Of a stretch of DNA of 64,000 nt, positions 1-9,326 are shown in pieces. The position numbers and the translations under genes were made by a program. Source of the DNA: Pseudoalteromonas sp. CO133X (GTDB lineage: Bacteria > Pseudomonadota > Gammaproteobacteria > Enterobacterales > Alteromonadaceae); the NCBI GenBank assembly GCA_004208945.1, contig SGPE01000015.1, forward strand, positions 1 through 64,000, read 5' to 3'. Within the stretch, counting starts at the first letter, position 1. Every line of letters begins with the position of its first letter. A model generated the notes under the pieces. It worked only from the letters and a program-made list of their open reading frames with translations, was not told the DNA's origin and did not search any database.

Positions 1-72
1 CGTAGCTCAGCTGGATAGAGTACCTGGCTACGAACCAGGCGGTCGGAGGTTCGAATCCTCCCGCGTCCGCCA
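1..72 (+). tRNA. tRNA-Arg (anticodon ACG), 5' end cut off by the window
   Basis: The visible part has a D arm, an anticodon stem CCTGG/CCAGG around the loop CTACGAA (anticodon ACG, arginine), a T arm GGAGG-TTCGAAT-CCTCC, an acceptor 3' strand and an encoded CCA at 70-72. Counting back from the acceptor stem, about five bases of the 5' acceptor strand lie outside the window. ACG is normally edited to ICG and reads CGU, CGC and CGA. Confidence 0.95.
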
Positions 73-101
73 CTTTTCTCTTAAGTAGAGTTAAAGTGAA
101 T

Positions 102-126
102 AAACCGACGAAAGTCGGTTTTTTTG
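102..126 (+). terminator. rho-independent terminator after tRNA-Arg
   Basis: An AAACCGAC / GTCGGTTT stem with a short GAAA-type loop is followed by an uninterrupted T run. It lies 30 bases after the tRNA 3' end and so ends the tRNA transcript. Confidence 0.85.
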
Positions 127-202
127 TGCCTACAATTCGCGAACCACACACTTTCCACACCACAAATTAAACTCCCAACTCAAAATACAAAAAATGTACC
201 CC

Positions 203-225
203 GTAGGCGTGAAACTTGTTTCGCG
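203..225. repeat. dispersed extragenic palindrome, copy 1 (diverged)
   Basis: This copy reads GTAGGCGTGAAA-CTTG-TTTCGCG and matches, with a few changes, three other copies in the window at about 19402, 20717 and 22031. All copies lie in intergenic DNA or at a gene's extreme end, and all form a hairpin with GCGTGAAA / TTTCRCGC arms. This suggests a REP-like family. Confidence 0.6.
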
Positions 226-269
226 CACATTAAGGTAGTGTCGCCATAAATGACGACCTCACACGGTAG

Positions 270-302
270 GGCTCTATACGTAGTTATAAAATGTATAGAG
301 CC
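270..302. repeat. inverted repeat, possible terminator of the upstream-reading receptor gene
   Basis: Ten-base perfect arms GGCTCTATAC and GTATAGAGCC flank a 13-base loop. The repeat lies 14 bases beyond the stop codon of the TonB-dependent receptor read leftwards. There is no clear T run on either strand, so the terminator role is only likely. Confidence 0.5.
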
Positions 303-315
303 TGTATTAAGATTA

Positions 316-2331
316 TTAAAACAATAAACTTAGATTAAGTCTCACTGTACGAGGTTCAATAGGGTGAAAGTGGTTATCTTCTATGCCTTCTGCGGGCTCT
401 CCCGCTAAGCGTGAAGCATAGTAATAATCGATATCATGGTCGTTACTATCGAAAAGATTGAGTAGCTCTAAGCCCACTTTCCAATGAGTTTGTTGGTAGC
501 TAACAAGACCATTTACGACCGTAAGCGGCTCTGAGCGCTTGTCGCCATCATCACTTAACATACGTTTACCAATATGACGTAGGCGTAATGAGGTTTGCCA
601 TTGCTCAGTTATTTGCCAGTTTATACCGGCGCTTGCAACGATAGGAACCGCTCCTTCAATACGGTCATTGTTACTATCAATATCTAAACGAGAGTGAGTG
701 AATGATGCCTCAGCATCTAGGCTTAGTGTATCGGCTAGCCAATAGTATGCACTAAGCTCTAAGCCGTAACGTTTTGACGCATCACTGGCTTCTGTATTAC
801 CAGCATCGCCAACAAACAATAATTCAGAATCAAGCTCTAGCCACCAAAGTGCGGCAGAAAAGTTGAATTGCTTTTCATCAAAGTAGCGCATACCCACTTC
901 TGCACCATTACTTTTAACAAGCAAGTCCACAGTGTCAGCAGCTTCAAGCGTGACGGGGTCTAGGCTAATTGTCGCGCCACGAGCATCATTTGAGTGGAAG
1001 GATTGCCCCCAGTTTGCATAACCTGCCAAGTTATCGCTGAATAAGTAGGTTAGACTCGCTTTAAAACCAAGCAAGTCGTCATCAGCTTCTCCTGAGTTAG
1101 CCGTATTGTTGCTATCTACACTGGTATCTAAATAGTCATAACGAACACCGATAGTCGCCTCAAGCTGCTCGCTTAATGTTAATTGAGTTTGCCAAAATGC
1201 GGCATAACTTGTTTCATCTACACTGTCTTCACGAACAGTAGATAAAAACTTACGGGCCTTCGTATTATAAAGCCCCACATTATCGATATTGTCATTACGA
1301 AGCTCTATACCAACACTGTGGCTTACAGGTATAGCGTTTAATTTATCGGAAAATTGATAGCTCAGAGCTCCGCCTGAAATTGTGCGCTTATCTTGTTGGT
1401 TGAATTGGTCACCATTAATAGGGTCATTTAGCAAATAAGAGAAGTTAGAAAATAAATTTAGCTCATAATCAATAATATAAGCGTTAGCTGTAAAGTGTTC
1501 GTTTTGCCAGTTCGCCGATAAACTATAACGACTCGATTCACCGCCTAGCGTGGTGTCCAGCGACCCTAGTTCAGAGATAATACCTTGATCAATGGCTCTT
1601 TGAGGGATTTGATCTGCAGAGTTCCAGCTGTTGTCGTAAGCCATAGCTGTAATTGATAAGTTGCCACTTTTTGATTCGTTCACATAGCGAAGTAGGGCGT
1701 TCTTTTTATTTACGTCTTCATCAATGTCTTGCCAAGGGCCATCATAACCTTGCCACTCTGTTGCAGCTATTAATTTTCCGTTACCAACTTTTATATGGCC
1801 TAAGGCTACTGCTCTTAAGTAGCTATCTTCACCAACAGTAAAGTCGAGTTGCTGGTGTTTTGGATTATCTGTAAGGTGAAAATAGGCACTGCCTGCTGTA
1901 GAAAAGTCACCCTGTCGAGCATCATAACTTCCTTTTTGGTAGCTAACGGTGGCAATGGTTTCAGGAATGATGAAGTTCAAATCCGTATAACCTTGACCAT
2001 GGCCATGGCTACGCATATTAATCGGCATACCATCAATATTGGTCGCAAAATCAGTCCCGTGATCTAGGTTAAAGCCACGAATAAAATATTGGTTTGCTTT
2101 ACCTGAGCCACTATGTTGCGTTACCGCCATACCTGGAATGAGTTCAAGCATTTCAGTACTTCTTAGCATGGGGCGGTTTTCAATTTCACCTTGACCAATA
2201 ACACCGCTTGAGGCACTAATTGATTCACCTATTAATCCTGTACGATGCCCATACACAGTGATTTTTTCAATATTTGCTAACGCGTCTCCAGAGCAGCTAA
2301 TGCAGCCCAGCAATAGGTATAACTTGTTCAT
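316..2331 (-). CDS. TonB-dependent outer membrane receptor
   Basis: A 671-residue outer-membrane receptor that should take up a substrate using energy from TonB. A short hydrophobic leader (MNKLYLLLG...) precedes a plug domain over roughly residues 25-150, followed by a long beta-barrel rich in aromatic and polar residues. It ends on a C-terminal Phe (LNLSLLF), as expected for BAM-assembled barrels. The plug contains the segment NMRSHGHGQGY, rich in His and Met, and the C-terminus has another His-containing stretch (DNHFHP), so a metal or metal complex is one possible cargo; this is inference only. The gene stands alone, with an AAGGAA ribosome site just before the ATG. No dedicated partner gene is adjacent, and I cannot name the substrate. 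Confidence 0.88.
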   Translation of the reverse strand: MNKLYLLLGCISCSGDALANIEKITVYGHRTGLIGESISASSGVIGQGEIENRPMLRSTEMLELIPGMAVTQHSGSGKANQYFIRGFNLDHGTDFATNIDGMPINMRSHGHGQGYTDLNFIIPETIATVSYQKGSYDARQGDFSTAGSAYFHLTDNPKHQQLDFTVGEDSYLRAVALGHIKVGNGKLIAATEWQGYDGPWQDIDEDVNKKNALLRYVNESKSGNLSITAMAYDNSWNSADQIPQRAIDQGIISELGSLDTTLGGESSRYSLSANWQNEHFTANAYIIDYELNLFSNFSYLLNDPINGDQFNQQDKRTISGGALSYQFSDKLNAIPVSHSVGIELRNDNIDNVGLYNTKARKFLSTVREDSVDETSYAAFWQTQLTLSEQLEATIGVRYDYLDTSVDSNNTANSGEADDDLLGFKASLTYLFSDNLAGYANWGQSFHSNDARGATISLDPVTLEAADTVDLLVKSNGAEVGMRYFDEKQFNFSAALWWLELDSELLFVGDAGNTEASDASKRYGLELSAYYWLADTLSLDAEASFTHSRLDIDSNNDRIEGAVPIVASAGINWQITEQWQTSLRLRHIGKRMLSDDGDKRSEPLTVVNGLVSYQQTHWKVGLELLNLFDSNDHDIDYYYASRLAGEPAEGIEDNHFHPIEPRTVRLNLSLLF

Positions 2332-2463
2332 TTTTATAAATTCCTTTTCAAGGGAGGTTTACACTATAAACGTAGTTGCTAACGCTTTGGATGCAAATAA
2401 GTTAATAAGTATGAAAATTAAGTTACCTTGCTTCATAATAAATTTGTGGTAAATTTAATAAAA

Positions 2464-2470
2464 TATTCCA
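2464..2470. promoter_or_regulatory. possible single MurR half-site
   Basis: TATTCCA (TGGAATA on the other strand) lies about 130 bases upstream of the NlpC/P60 gene. The wider reverse-strand context, TTTGGAATATTTT followed by AAATTTA, closely resembles the sequence at 15174-15195 in the murR/amidase intergenic region. It is only a half-site, so support is weak. Confidence 0.25.
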
Positions 2471-2596
2471 AAAAAAATAATAATTGTGAATTTTGTTTTG
2501 TGTATGCGAAGGAACTTATCGACACTGCAAGTAAGGGGCTGCACGCATTTGCTAAATTATTAGATTCACGCATTTACAAAGAATTAAGGAACAGCT

Positions 2597-3973
2597 ATGC
2601 ATCGTTCAATTATTGCTTTATCAATTACTTTAGGTGTTGCTTTTAGTGCACCTATGCATGCTGAGGGTTGGCAATCAGATGTTATCGGGGTTACGCAGTC
2701 ACAGCTTTCACCAAGTTACTGGTTAGCGAAAGGTGCATCAGCAAAAATGATCATGACAGAGGCGCAAATTGCAGCCTTCAACGAGAAATTAATTAAAGAT
2801 AATAAATACATTGTTGATCCACTGTCATTTCAAAAATCGCTCACTAAAGACGAGCTAACAAGCGCCATTCATTCGGCAAGCTCAATTCCAAAAAGCCCGC
2901 GCTTTTTTACCGATGGCCGACAACTCACCGCGAAAGATTTTGCAAAATATCAGGCTAACTTAAACCTTAATAAGGTCGCAGATAGCAATGAGGTACGCTT
3001 TGCTGTGGTCGTTAAGCGCACTGCATTACGTACTTTTCCAACCTGGGATAGAGTTTTAAATAGCGGCCTTGATCAAGACTTAGATCGCTTTCAAGAAAGC
3101 GGTATGTTCCCGGGCGAAGCGGTTGCAGTATTGCATCAAAGCGCAGATAAAAAGTGGTTATTAGTACGTGCTTACAACTACTTAGCGTGGACGCCCGCCG
3201 AAGATCTTGCCTTTGCTGATGCAGATAAAATAAAAGCTTATCGCGAACAAGATAACTTCTTGGTGGTAACTGGTGCAAAAGTAAATACCGCTTATGTGCC
3301 AAGCGATGAAAGCCTTTCAGAAGTACAGCTCGATATGGGAGTACGCTTACCTTTAGTTAATAATGAGCAAGTACCGTATTTGCTCAACGGCCAAAACAGC
3401 TATGCTAGCCATGTTGTACAGTTACCTACCCGCGATGAGCAAGGCAAACTGGTTATTAAAGCCGCGATGATCAGCAAAACTGCCGATGTAAATTTAGGCT
3501 ACCTAGACTACAACGAGCAGAATCTGATTAAACAAGGCTTTAAGTTTTTAGGCGAGCGTTATGGTTGGGGTCATGATTACAATGGCCGCGACTGCACAGG
3601 GTTTGTTGGTGAAATTTATAAGAGCTTTGGCCTCCTAATGCCGCGTAATTCAGGCCAGCAAGGAAGTAGTGAATACGGGCAAAATAATCGTTTTGATAAA
3701 AATACAGCGGCGGATGCCAAGCTACCAACGGTTAAAAACATGGTGATTGGCGATCTAATTTATATTCCGGGTCATGTAATGATGTACTTAGGGGAGCATC
3801 ATGGTGAGCCTTATGTTATTCATGACGTTAAAGGCTTAGGTTATAACAAAGGCGATGGCAGTTTTTATAGTAGTGCCTTGAATGGGGTGTCGGTCACGCC
3901 ATTATTGCCACTTAGATTATCTCAAGAAACCAGCTACTTAGATCGTGTTTATAACATTAAGCGTATTCGCTAG
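2597..3973 (+). CDS. NlpC/P60 peptidoglycan endopeptidase with bacterial SH3 domains (YkfC-like)
   Basis: A 458-residue exported cysteine peptidase predicted to cut peptide stems released from peptidoglycan. Residues 1-22 form a signal peptide ending PMHA. The middle, about 30-300, fits the N_NLPC_P60 plus SH3b1/SH3b2 arrangement, and the C-terminal NlpC/P60 domain covers about 310-450. The catalytic triad is visible as Cys333 (GRDCTGF), His393 (PGHVMM) and His409 (VIHDVK). B. subtilis YkfC, which cuts after L-Ala-gamma-D-Glu, has this fold and is encoded beside the epimerase YkfB; here an epimerase-like gene follows after 8 bases, giving the same pairing. It is the first gene of a peptidoglycan-recycling series. 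The exact bond cleaved is not proven by sequence. Confidence 0.87.
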   Translation: MHRSIIALSITLGVAFSAPMHAEGWQSDVIGVTQSQLSPSYWLAKGASAKMIMTEAQIAAFNEKLIKDNKYIVDPLSFQKSLTKDELTSAIHSASSIPKSPRFFTDGRQLTAKDFAKYQANLNLNKVADSNEVRFAVVVKRTALRTFPTWDRVLNSGLDQDLDRFQESGMFPGEAVAVLHQSADKKWLLVRAYNYLAWTPAEDLAFADADKIKAYREQDNFLVVTGAKVNTAYVPSDESLSEVQLDMGVRLPLVNNEQVPYLLNGQNSYASHVVQLPTRDEQGKLVIKAAMISKTADVNLGYLDYNEQNLIKQGFKFLGERYGWGHDYNGRDCTGFVGEIYKSFGLLMPRNSGQQGSSEYGQNNRFDKNTAADAKLPTVKNMVIGDLIYIPGHVMMYLGEHHGEPYVIHDVKGLGYNKGDGSFYSSALNGVSVTPLLPLRLSQETSYLDRVYNIKRIR

Positions 3974-3981
3974 AGGCCAAT

Positions 3982-5094
3982 ATGAAAATTAAAGCTGTTC
4001 GCTTTGCAAAGCTCAAAGTGCCATTAGTTACCCCATTTAAAACAGCACTGAGAGAAGTCAGTTTTATTGAGGACTTAGTGGTTTTAATCGACACCGAATG
4101 TGGTCAAATCGGTTATGGCTCTGCGGCCTCAACACCGGTTATTACAGGCGATAGCCATCAAGGAATGATAGCGGTCATTCAGCAGTTTATTGCCCCTAAA
4201 CTAGTCGGGCAAGAAATCGAAAATATTAACCAGCTAACCCACATTATTCAATCAACCGTGGTTGGTAACAGTAGTGCAAAAGCAGCTTTAGAGTTGGCGG
4301 TTTACGACTTGTGGGGCAAGCTCTATCAAGCGCCTTTATATAAGTTACTTGGCGGTGGTAAGACAGCGCTGAAAACCGATATCACCATTAGTGTCGATAA
4401 CATAGATAAAATGCTCAGTGACTGTCAGCGAGCGGTTGAGCAAGGCTTTGATGTATTAAAAATAAAAATCGGCAATAACCTTAATCAAGATATTGAACGC
4501 GTAAAAGCAATTCATGCAGGTTTTGCCGCTAAAACGCAGCTGCGTTTAGATGTAAACCAAGGCTGGAATGCCAAACAAACTGTGTTTGCACTGCAGCAAC
4601 TTGAGCAAGCAGGCGTAGTATTAGAGCTGGTTGAGCAGCCAGTAAAAAGCAGTGATATTCAAGGTCTCAAATATATTACTGAGCGAGTGAATACCCCGAT
4701 TATGGCCGATGAAAGCGCCTTTTCACCTAAGCAAGTGATCCAACTTTTAGAGCTTGGCGCAGTTGATATTATCAATATTAAATTAATGAAAACGGGCGGT
4801 TTAAGCCGAGCAATTGAGATTGCTAATATCACAGCCCAATACCAAGCAGAGTGTATGATAGGTTGTATGCTAGAGGGCAGTATTGCCGTAGCTGGTGCTG
4901 CACATCTAGCCTCTGCCAAAGCACAGCAAATCAGTAAAATCGATTTAGATGGCCCAGCCCTTGGTCAATATGACCCTGTGCAAGGGGGCGTTGAATTTAG
5001 GGGCCCACAAATACGCTTATCGGATGCCCCAGGTCTTGGCATTGAATCAATAACGGGGCTTGAACTAATTACAAACGGAGTATGGCCAGCATGA
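3982..5094 (+). CDS. L-Ala-D/L-Glu epimerase-like dipeptide epimerase (enolase superfamily)
   Basis: A 370-residue muconate-lactonizing subgroup enzyme. The acid/base lysines are seen at K160/K162 (LKIKIG) and K267 (NIKLMK). The metal ligands are D190 (LDVNQ), E218 (LVEQP) and D243 (ADES). The N-terminal capping domain and the C-terminal GCMLEGS segment fit dipeptide epimerases such as YcjG and YkfB. The known reaction turns L-Ala-D-Glu from murein peptides into L-Ala-L-Glu so that ordinary dipeptidases can finish the job. No signal peptide is present, so it is cytoplasmic. It lies between the NlpC/P60 endopeptidase and a YkuD lipoprotein, sharing ATGA with the latter. Dipeptide specificity rests on context plus family resemblance. 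Confidence 0.85.
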   Translation: MKIKAVRFAKLKVPLVTPFKTALREVSFIEDLVVLIDTECGQIGYGSAASTPVITGDSHQGMIAVIQQFIAPKLVGQEIENINQLTHIIQSTVVGNSSAKAALELAVYDLWGKLYQAPLYKLLGGGKTALKTDITISVDNIDKMLSDCQRAVEQGFDVLKIKIGNNLNQDIERVKAIHAGFAAKTQLRLDVNQGWNAKQTVFALQQLEQAGVVLELVEQPVKSSDIQGLKYITERVNTPIMADESAFSPKQVIQLLELGAVDIINIKLMKTGGLSRAIEIANITAQYQAECMIGCMLEGSIAVAGAAHLASAKAQQISKIDLDGPALGQYDPVQGGVEFRGPQIRLSDAPGLGIESITGLELITNGVWPA

Positions 5095-5840
5095 AAAAAC
5101 TAGTCAGTCTTATTGCAGTTATGAGTTTATCGGCTTGTGCCAGCAAAGAGTTACCTAAACCTATTATTGATAACAGTCATCAACAGCTCATCGTGGTGGT
5201 GGCCAATGACAGTGATGCCATTGATGCCACCTTATATCGCTTTGAAAAAACTGCTGGTAGCTGGCAACAACAAGGCCAGCAACACGCGGTGGTACTAGGT
5301 CGTACTGGCCTTGCTTGGGGAGTGGGGCTGCATCCTGCACAGCCTGGTCAACAAAAACAAGAAGGTGATGGTAAAGCGCCAGCAGGTATTTTTGAGCTTG
5401 GTACTGCTTTTGGTTATTTAGATTCATTGCAAACAAACCTCAGTTATCAAGCAATGACCGCCAATGATTATTGTATTGATGTGAAAGGCTCACCGTTTTA
5501 CAACCAATTGGTTGATAAAGCACAAGTAGGTGAAGGTGCCGTAAAAGACTCTTCAGAATGGATGCGTCGTGATATTTACAGCCAAGATAACCTTTACAAA
5601 AAAGGCATTGTTGTTAAGCATAATCCAAGCAATATCAATGGTGCGGGCAGTTGTATCTTTATGCATTTATGGCGCGCGCCAAGTAAACCTACAGCAGGTT
5701 GCACAGCAATGACAGAAAGCAATATGGATGCGTTACTTGCTTGGTTAGATGAACGTAAAAAGCCGCTATTAGTCAGCTTGACTAAAGCGCAATACCAACA
5801 GAAGCAAAGTCAGTGGCAATTACCTAGCTTAGTTGAATAA
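5091..5840 (+). CDS. YkuD-domain (L,D-transpeptidase family) lipoprotein
   Basis: A 249-residue protein with lipoprotein signal MKKLVSLIAVMSLSAC, so it is probably membrane-anchored and periplasmic. The C-terminal half carries the YkuD signature: His192 (FMHLW) and the catalytic Cys204 in TAGCTAM, preceded by KHNPSN. The family either makes L,D-crosslinks, attaches proteins to murein, or acts as an L,D-carboxypeptidase; this branch (COG3786-like) is poorly characterised. The start is the ATG at 5091, ten bases after GGAG and overlapping the epimerase stop. An in-frame ATG nine bases earlier would abut the ribosome site and is less likely. Context suggests trimming of muropeptides before recycling. 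Confidence 0.8.
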   Translation: MKKLVSLIAVMSLSACASKELPKPIIDNSHQQLIVVVANDSDAIDATLYRFEKTAGSWQQQGQQHAVVLGRTGLAWGVGLHPAQPGQQKQEGDGKAPAGIFELGTAFGYLDSLQTNLSYQAMTANDYCIDVKGSPFYNQLVDKAQVGEGAVKDSSEWMRRDIYSQDNLYKKGIVVKHNPSNINGAGSCIFMHLWRAPSKPTAGCTAMTESNMDALLAWLDERKKPLLVSLTKAQYQQKQSQWQLPSLVE

Positions 5841-5879
5841 AAATAATAAAATAAAACTATTTTAATTTTGTCATAATGG

Positions 5880-5896
5880 TGGAATAATATATTCCA
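5880..5896. promoter_or_regulatory. candidate MurR operator upstream of murT
   Basis: A 17-base palindrome, TGGAATA-ATA-TATTCCA, sits 25 bases before the murT start. Closely related sequences lie in the murR/amidase intergenic region (15198-15222) and, in degenerate form, upstream of the TonB-dependent receptor (about 14010). Assignment to the RpiR-type regulator at 14217-15062 is inference. Confidence 0.5.
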
Positions 5897-5920
5897 TTAG
5901 GGTTTGGGTTAGGATAATAA

Positions 5921-7489
5921 ATGAGTGCAAATTACGCTTTTCTCGATTGGCTAGTATTCGCAAGTTATGGTGCAATTTTATTGCTAAGTGGCTGGTGGTT
6001 TAATCGCAAACGCGCTAACTCAAGCCAAGATTTTTTTCTAGGCGGAAATAGCATGCCAACGTGGATGGTGGCTATTTCTGTTTTAGCTACGTCGCAATCA
6101 GCGGCAACGTTTATTGGTGGGCCAGATCAAGGCTATCAAGGTGATTTTTCTTATATTGCGACTAATATCGGTGCGTTTATTGCGGCATTTGTGGTATCAG
6201 CGTTTTTAATTCCAAAGTTCTACCAGCAAAAAGTGTTCACTGTGTATGAACTGCTTGAAAAACGTATCGGGCCAAAGGCCAAGCGCCGTAGTGGCTTGAT
6301 GTATTTATTTGGCCGTGTGTTTGCCAGTGGTGCTCGTTTATACATGGCCGCTATTGCTGTGGCGATGATTCTATACGGCAATATCGATGCCGATAGTGTG
6401 GTTATCGCGACTTTAGTGCTGGCGCTGGCGGGTCTGCTTTATACCTTTTTAGGGGGTATTCGCAGCGTTATTTATTCTGATGTACTGCAAAGTATCGTTT
6501 ATGTCAGTGCGGCTATTGCGGTTATTTGGTGCTTGCTTAATGTTATTCCGGCTGATTTTTCAACCATTATTGCAACGCTGAATGAGCCAAGTCCTGGTGC
6601 AGATTCAAAACTTGCGCTGTTTAAATTTGATTTAGACTTTGGCCCGTCAGGGGTGTTTAACATGGCCTCTGTGTTAACGGGGTTTGTGCTATTAAACATC
6701 GCCGCATTTGGTTTAGACCAAGATATGACGCAGCGTTTATTAACCTGTAAAAGTCCAAAAGAAGGCAGTAAAGCGTTATTACTATCGGTGGTGATGGTGA
6801 TCCCCGTTATGGCTATTTTTATCTTTATTGGTTTGCTGCTTTATATTGTTTATCAGCAACCTGCATTAATGAATAGCGAGGCAGGGAAAACGGTTGTACA
6901 AGAATTTAATGGCGAAAAAATCACAATCTTTATGTACTACGTATTGAACGAAGTACCAGCAGGGGTTAAAGGTTTAGTCAGCGTAGGTATTATTGCTGCG
7001 GCTATTTCTACTTTGAACTCTGGGCTTAGTTCGATGTCTTCAGTCATCGTACAAGATATCTATCGCCCGTATTTAGAAAAACATAACAAGCAAGTAAGCG
7101 ATCATCACTTTGTAAAAGCGGGTCGTGTAGGGATGGCACTGGTTAGTCTTGCCTTAGCGCTGATGGCTATTCTTTGTTATTTCTGGCAGCAATACAGTGA
7201 TATGCCATTATTAAAATTTGCGCTAAGTGTCATGGTGTTCTCGTACAGCGGTTTGTTAGGTGTGTATTTTACGACCTTGTTCACCAAACGAGGCAGTGAA
7301 GGCTCAGTGTTAGCAGCGCTAATAGCGGGCTTTATGGTGACCTTATTAATGCAGCCGTACATGATTGACTGGTTACTACCTGAGTCAATGCGTTTTTACT
7401 TAGGCTTTACTTGGCAGCTGTGCATTGGCACTTTGCTTGCGACATTGGTGTGTTGCTTAGGTAAAGCGACGCACGAGAAGTGTGCATAA
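5921..7489 (+). CDS. murT: sodium:solute symporter, probable N-acetylmuramic acid transporter (MurT-like)
   Basis: A 522-residue inner-membrane symporter of the SSS family with about 13 hydrophobic segments and typical SSS motifs near the N-terminus (FFLGGNSMPTW, ATSQSAATFIGG). The stop is immediately followed by the ATG of a BadF-type kinase, then murQ and namZ. The same order, SSS transporter-kinase-MurQ, is known from Tannerella forsythia murTKQ, where the symporter imports MurNAc. I therefore infer that this protein imports MurNAc or a related amino sugar with sodium. Other SSS members carry sugars, sialic acid or proline, so specificity rests on synteny. The ribosome site AGGA precedes the ATG. 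Confidence 0.75.
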   Translation: MSANYAFLDWLVFASYGAILLLSGWWFNRKRANSSQDFFLGGNSMPTWMVAISVLATSQSAATFIGGPDQGYQGDFSYIATNIGAFIAAFVVSAFLIPKFYQQKVFTVYELLEKRIGPKAKRRSGLMYLFGRVFASGARLYMAAIAVAMILYGNIDADSVVIATLVLALAGLLYTFLGGIRSVIYSDVLQSIVYVSAAIAVIWCLLNVIPADFSTIIATLNEPSPGADSKLALFKFDLDFGPSGVFNMASVLTGFVLLNIAAFGLDQDMTQRLLTCKSPKEGSKALLLSVVMVIPVMAIFIFIGLLLYIVYQQPALMNSEAGKTVVQEFNGEKITIFMYYVLNEVPAGVKGLVSVGIIAAAISTLNSGLSSMSSVIVQDIYRPYLEKHNKQVSDHHFVKAGRVGMALVSLALALMAILCYFWQQYSDMPLLKFALSVMVFSYSGLLGVYFTTLFTKRGSEGSVLAALIAGFMVTLLMQPYMIDWLLPESMRFYLGFTWQLCIGTLLATLVCCLGKATHEKCA

Positions 7490-8401
7490 ATGGCCGTACG
7501 CTATGTTTTAGCCATTGATGGTGGCGGTACCAAAGTGTTAGCTGAGCTAAAAGAGCAGGCAAGTGGCGCTACTTTTTATGCCCAAGCAGGTTCAGCATCA
7601 ATCTCGAATGATCTTGATTTAGCCTTAGAAAACATTGTTAAAGTGACCCGTGATGTTTGCCAGCAAAGTGGCGCAGAGCCAAGTGAAATTGTCACCGTTA
7701 TGGGTGTTGCTGGTGGCTCATCGCAGAGCCTTGCTGAGCAATTAACAGTGATGCTGAAGCTGGTCTACGAAATAGAGTTTGCCAGTTTGCAAATTACCAG
7801 TGATGCCATTACGTCATTATATGGTGCTAATCTTGGTGAGCCATGTGTGGTTATTGCCCTTGGCACCGGTGCTGTTGGGGCAAGATTAAACGCGCAAAAG
7901 CAAACTAAGTTGGTGAGCGGCTGGGGCTTTACCGTTGATGATTTTGGTGGTGGTGCACGTATTGGCCTAATGGCTGTGCAGCATTTATTAAACGATATAG
8001 ATAGTTACGATTTACCAAAAAGCCGATTAACGATTCGTTTGAGTGAACAGCTAGGATGCACTCGTCAAACAATTAGTAATTGGCTTAAACAAGCAAAACC
8101 CGCGGATTATGCAGCATTTAGCCCGTTGGTGTTTAGCTTAAAAAACGACTGTGAGGCGGCAAAAACGGTATTAACAGAGCACACCCAATCGGTGGTTCGG
8201 TTAATCAATAAAAGCCGAGGCAACTCGCCGTTACCAGTGATTTTAATTGGTGGTTTGGCGAAAGTTAGCCAGCCGTTATTACCACTCGCTTTACAAAACG
8301 AATTATCTCCTTGCAAAGGAGATTCACTAACTGGTGCCGCCATTTTAGCGGCAAAGCATTACCATGACATTATTGAAAAAGGACAACCCAATGAGCCCTG
8401 A
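7490..8401 (+). CDS. murK: BadF/BadG/BcrA/BcrD-family sugar kinase, probable MurNAc kinase (MurK)
   Basis: A 303-residue ASKHA-fold kinase. The phosphate-1 motif AIDGGGTK is near residues 8-15, a phosphate-2-like ALGTGAVG lies around 125, and FGGGARIG follows near 153. MurK of Clostridium acetobutylicum and T. forsythia belong to this family and phosphorylate MurNAc (and GlcNAc) at C6. The MurNAc-6-phosphate made would be the substrate of the MurQ etherase encoded next, whose ATG lies inside the end of this gene (10-base overlap). No PTS MurP-type transporter is present, which explains why a separate kinase is needed after symport. AnmK, a different kinase family, is not seen here. Confidence 0.78.
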   Translation: MAVRYVLAIDGGGTKVLAELKEQASGATFYAQAGSASISNDLDLALENIVKVTRDVCQQSGAEPSEIVTVMGVAGGSSQSLAEQLTVMLKLVYEIEFASLQITSDAITSLYGANLGEPCVVIALGTGAVGARLNAQKQTKLVSGWGFTVDDFGGGARIGLMAVQHLLNDIDSYDLPKSRLTIRLSEQLGCTRQTISNWLKQAKPADYAAFSPLVFSLKNDCEAAKTVLTEHTQSVVRLINKSRGNSPLPVILIGGLAKVSQPLLPLALQNELSPCKGDSLTGAAILAAKHYHDIIEKGQPNEP

Positions 8402-9326
8402 GCACGTCTTTAAGCAACAACGTGAGTTACTCGAAGAGTTAAACGGTATTGTCTCTGAAGGACAAAACCCAGACACTTTGGATATCGATCTGCTCAGCTC
8501 CACTGAGATCCTCACTAAAATCAATAATGAAGATCATAAAGTAGCGGGTGCCGTGAAACGAGTGATCCCACAAATTAGTGAAGCTGTCGATCATGTAGTT
8601 GAAGCATTTCAACAAGGTGGCAGGTTAATTTACATTGGTGCTGGCACCAGTGGTCGTTTGGGTATTTTGGATGCGGTTGAATGTGCGCCTACTTACAGCG
8701 TAAGCGATCAACAAGTGCTCGGTATTATTGCTGGTGGTGACACCGCGGTTAAAAAAGCCGTAGAAGGCGCTGAAGATAGTACAACACTCGCTATTGAAGA
8801 TTTAAAAAATGCCAATTTAACTAGTAAAGATGTCGTGGTTGGCATTGCTGCCAGTGGTCGTACACCGTATGTTTGCTCAGCAATTGAATACGCTAAATCA
8901 CTTGGTTGTGTCACTGTCGGTGTCACCTGTAACCCTGATTCAGCAGTGATGCGTTTACCACAAATCGGCATTTGCCCCGTGGTGGGGGCAGAAGCTGTGA
9001 CTGGCTCTACACGTATGAAATCGGGTACTGCACAGAAACTGGTGTTGAATATGCTAAGTACAGCCAGCATGATCCGCACGGGTAAAGTTTATAAAAACCT
9101 GATGGTTGATGTGAATGCCAGTAACGAAAAGCTGCACGCTCGTGCTATTCGTATAGTCATGCAAGCAACAGATTGCTCTCAGCAGCAAGCCGTGGATGCA
9201 TTAAAGCAAGCTGAGCAAAGTGCAAAACTGGCCATTTTAATCGTATTAACCGGAAAGCCAGCCCCTGAAGCAAAACAGTTATTGTCAAAAGCGGGTGGCT
9301 TTTTACGTAAGGCGGTTGAAGAATAA
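8391..9326 (+). CDS. murQ: N-acetylmuramic acid 6-phosphate etherase
   Basis: A 311-residue cytoplasmic SIS-domain enzyme that cleaves the D-lactyl ether of MurNAc-6-P, giving GlcNAc-6-P and D-lactate. Family signatures include [40 protein letters not shown] and [12 protein letters not shown], and length fits (E. coli MurQ is about 298). The chosen ATG at 8391 has AAAGGA eight bases upstream; an earlier in-frame start at 8364 would extend 27 bases further into murK. The stop overlaps the namZ start as TAATG. GlcNAc-6-P would be handed to NagA/NagB, which are not in this window. Confidence 0.95.
   Translation: MSPEHVFKQQRELLEELNGIVSEGQNPDTLDIDLLSSTEILTKINNEDHKVAGAVKRVIPQISEAVDHVVEAFQQGGRLIYIGAGTSGRLGILDAVECAPTYSVSDQQVLGIIAGGDTAVKKAVEGAEDSTTLAIEDLKNANLTSKDVVVGIAASGRTPYVCSAIEYAKSLGCVTVGVTCNPDSAVMRLPQIGICPVVGAEAVTGSTRMKSGTAQKLVLNMLSTASMIRTGKVYKNLMVDVNASNEKLHARAIRIVMQATDCSQQQAVDALKQAEQSAKLAILIVLTGKPAPEAKQLLSKAGGFLRKAVEE

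Noticed and set aside
5880-5896. HexR box (RpiR family)
   Set aside because: HexR sites read TGTAAT-n3-ATTACA; the palindrome here has GGAATA/TATTCC, and the local regulator fits MurR better.
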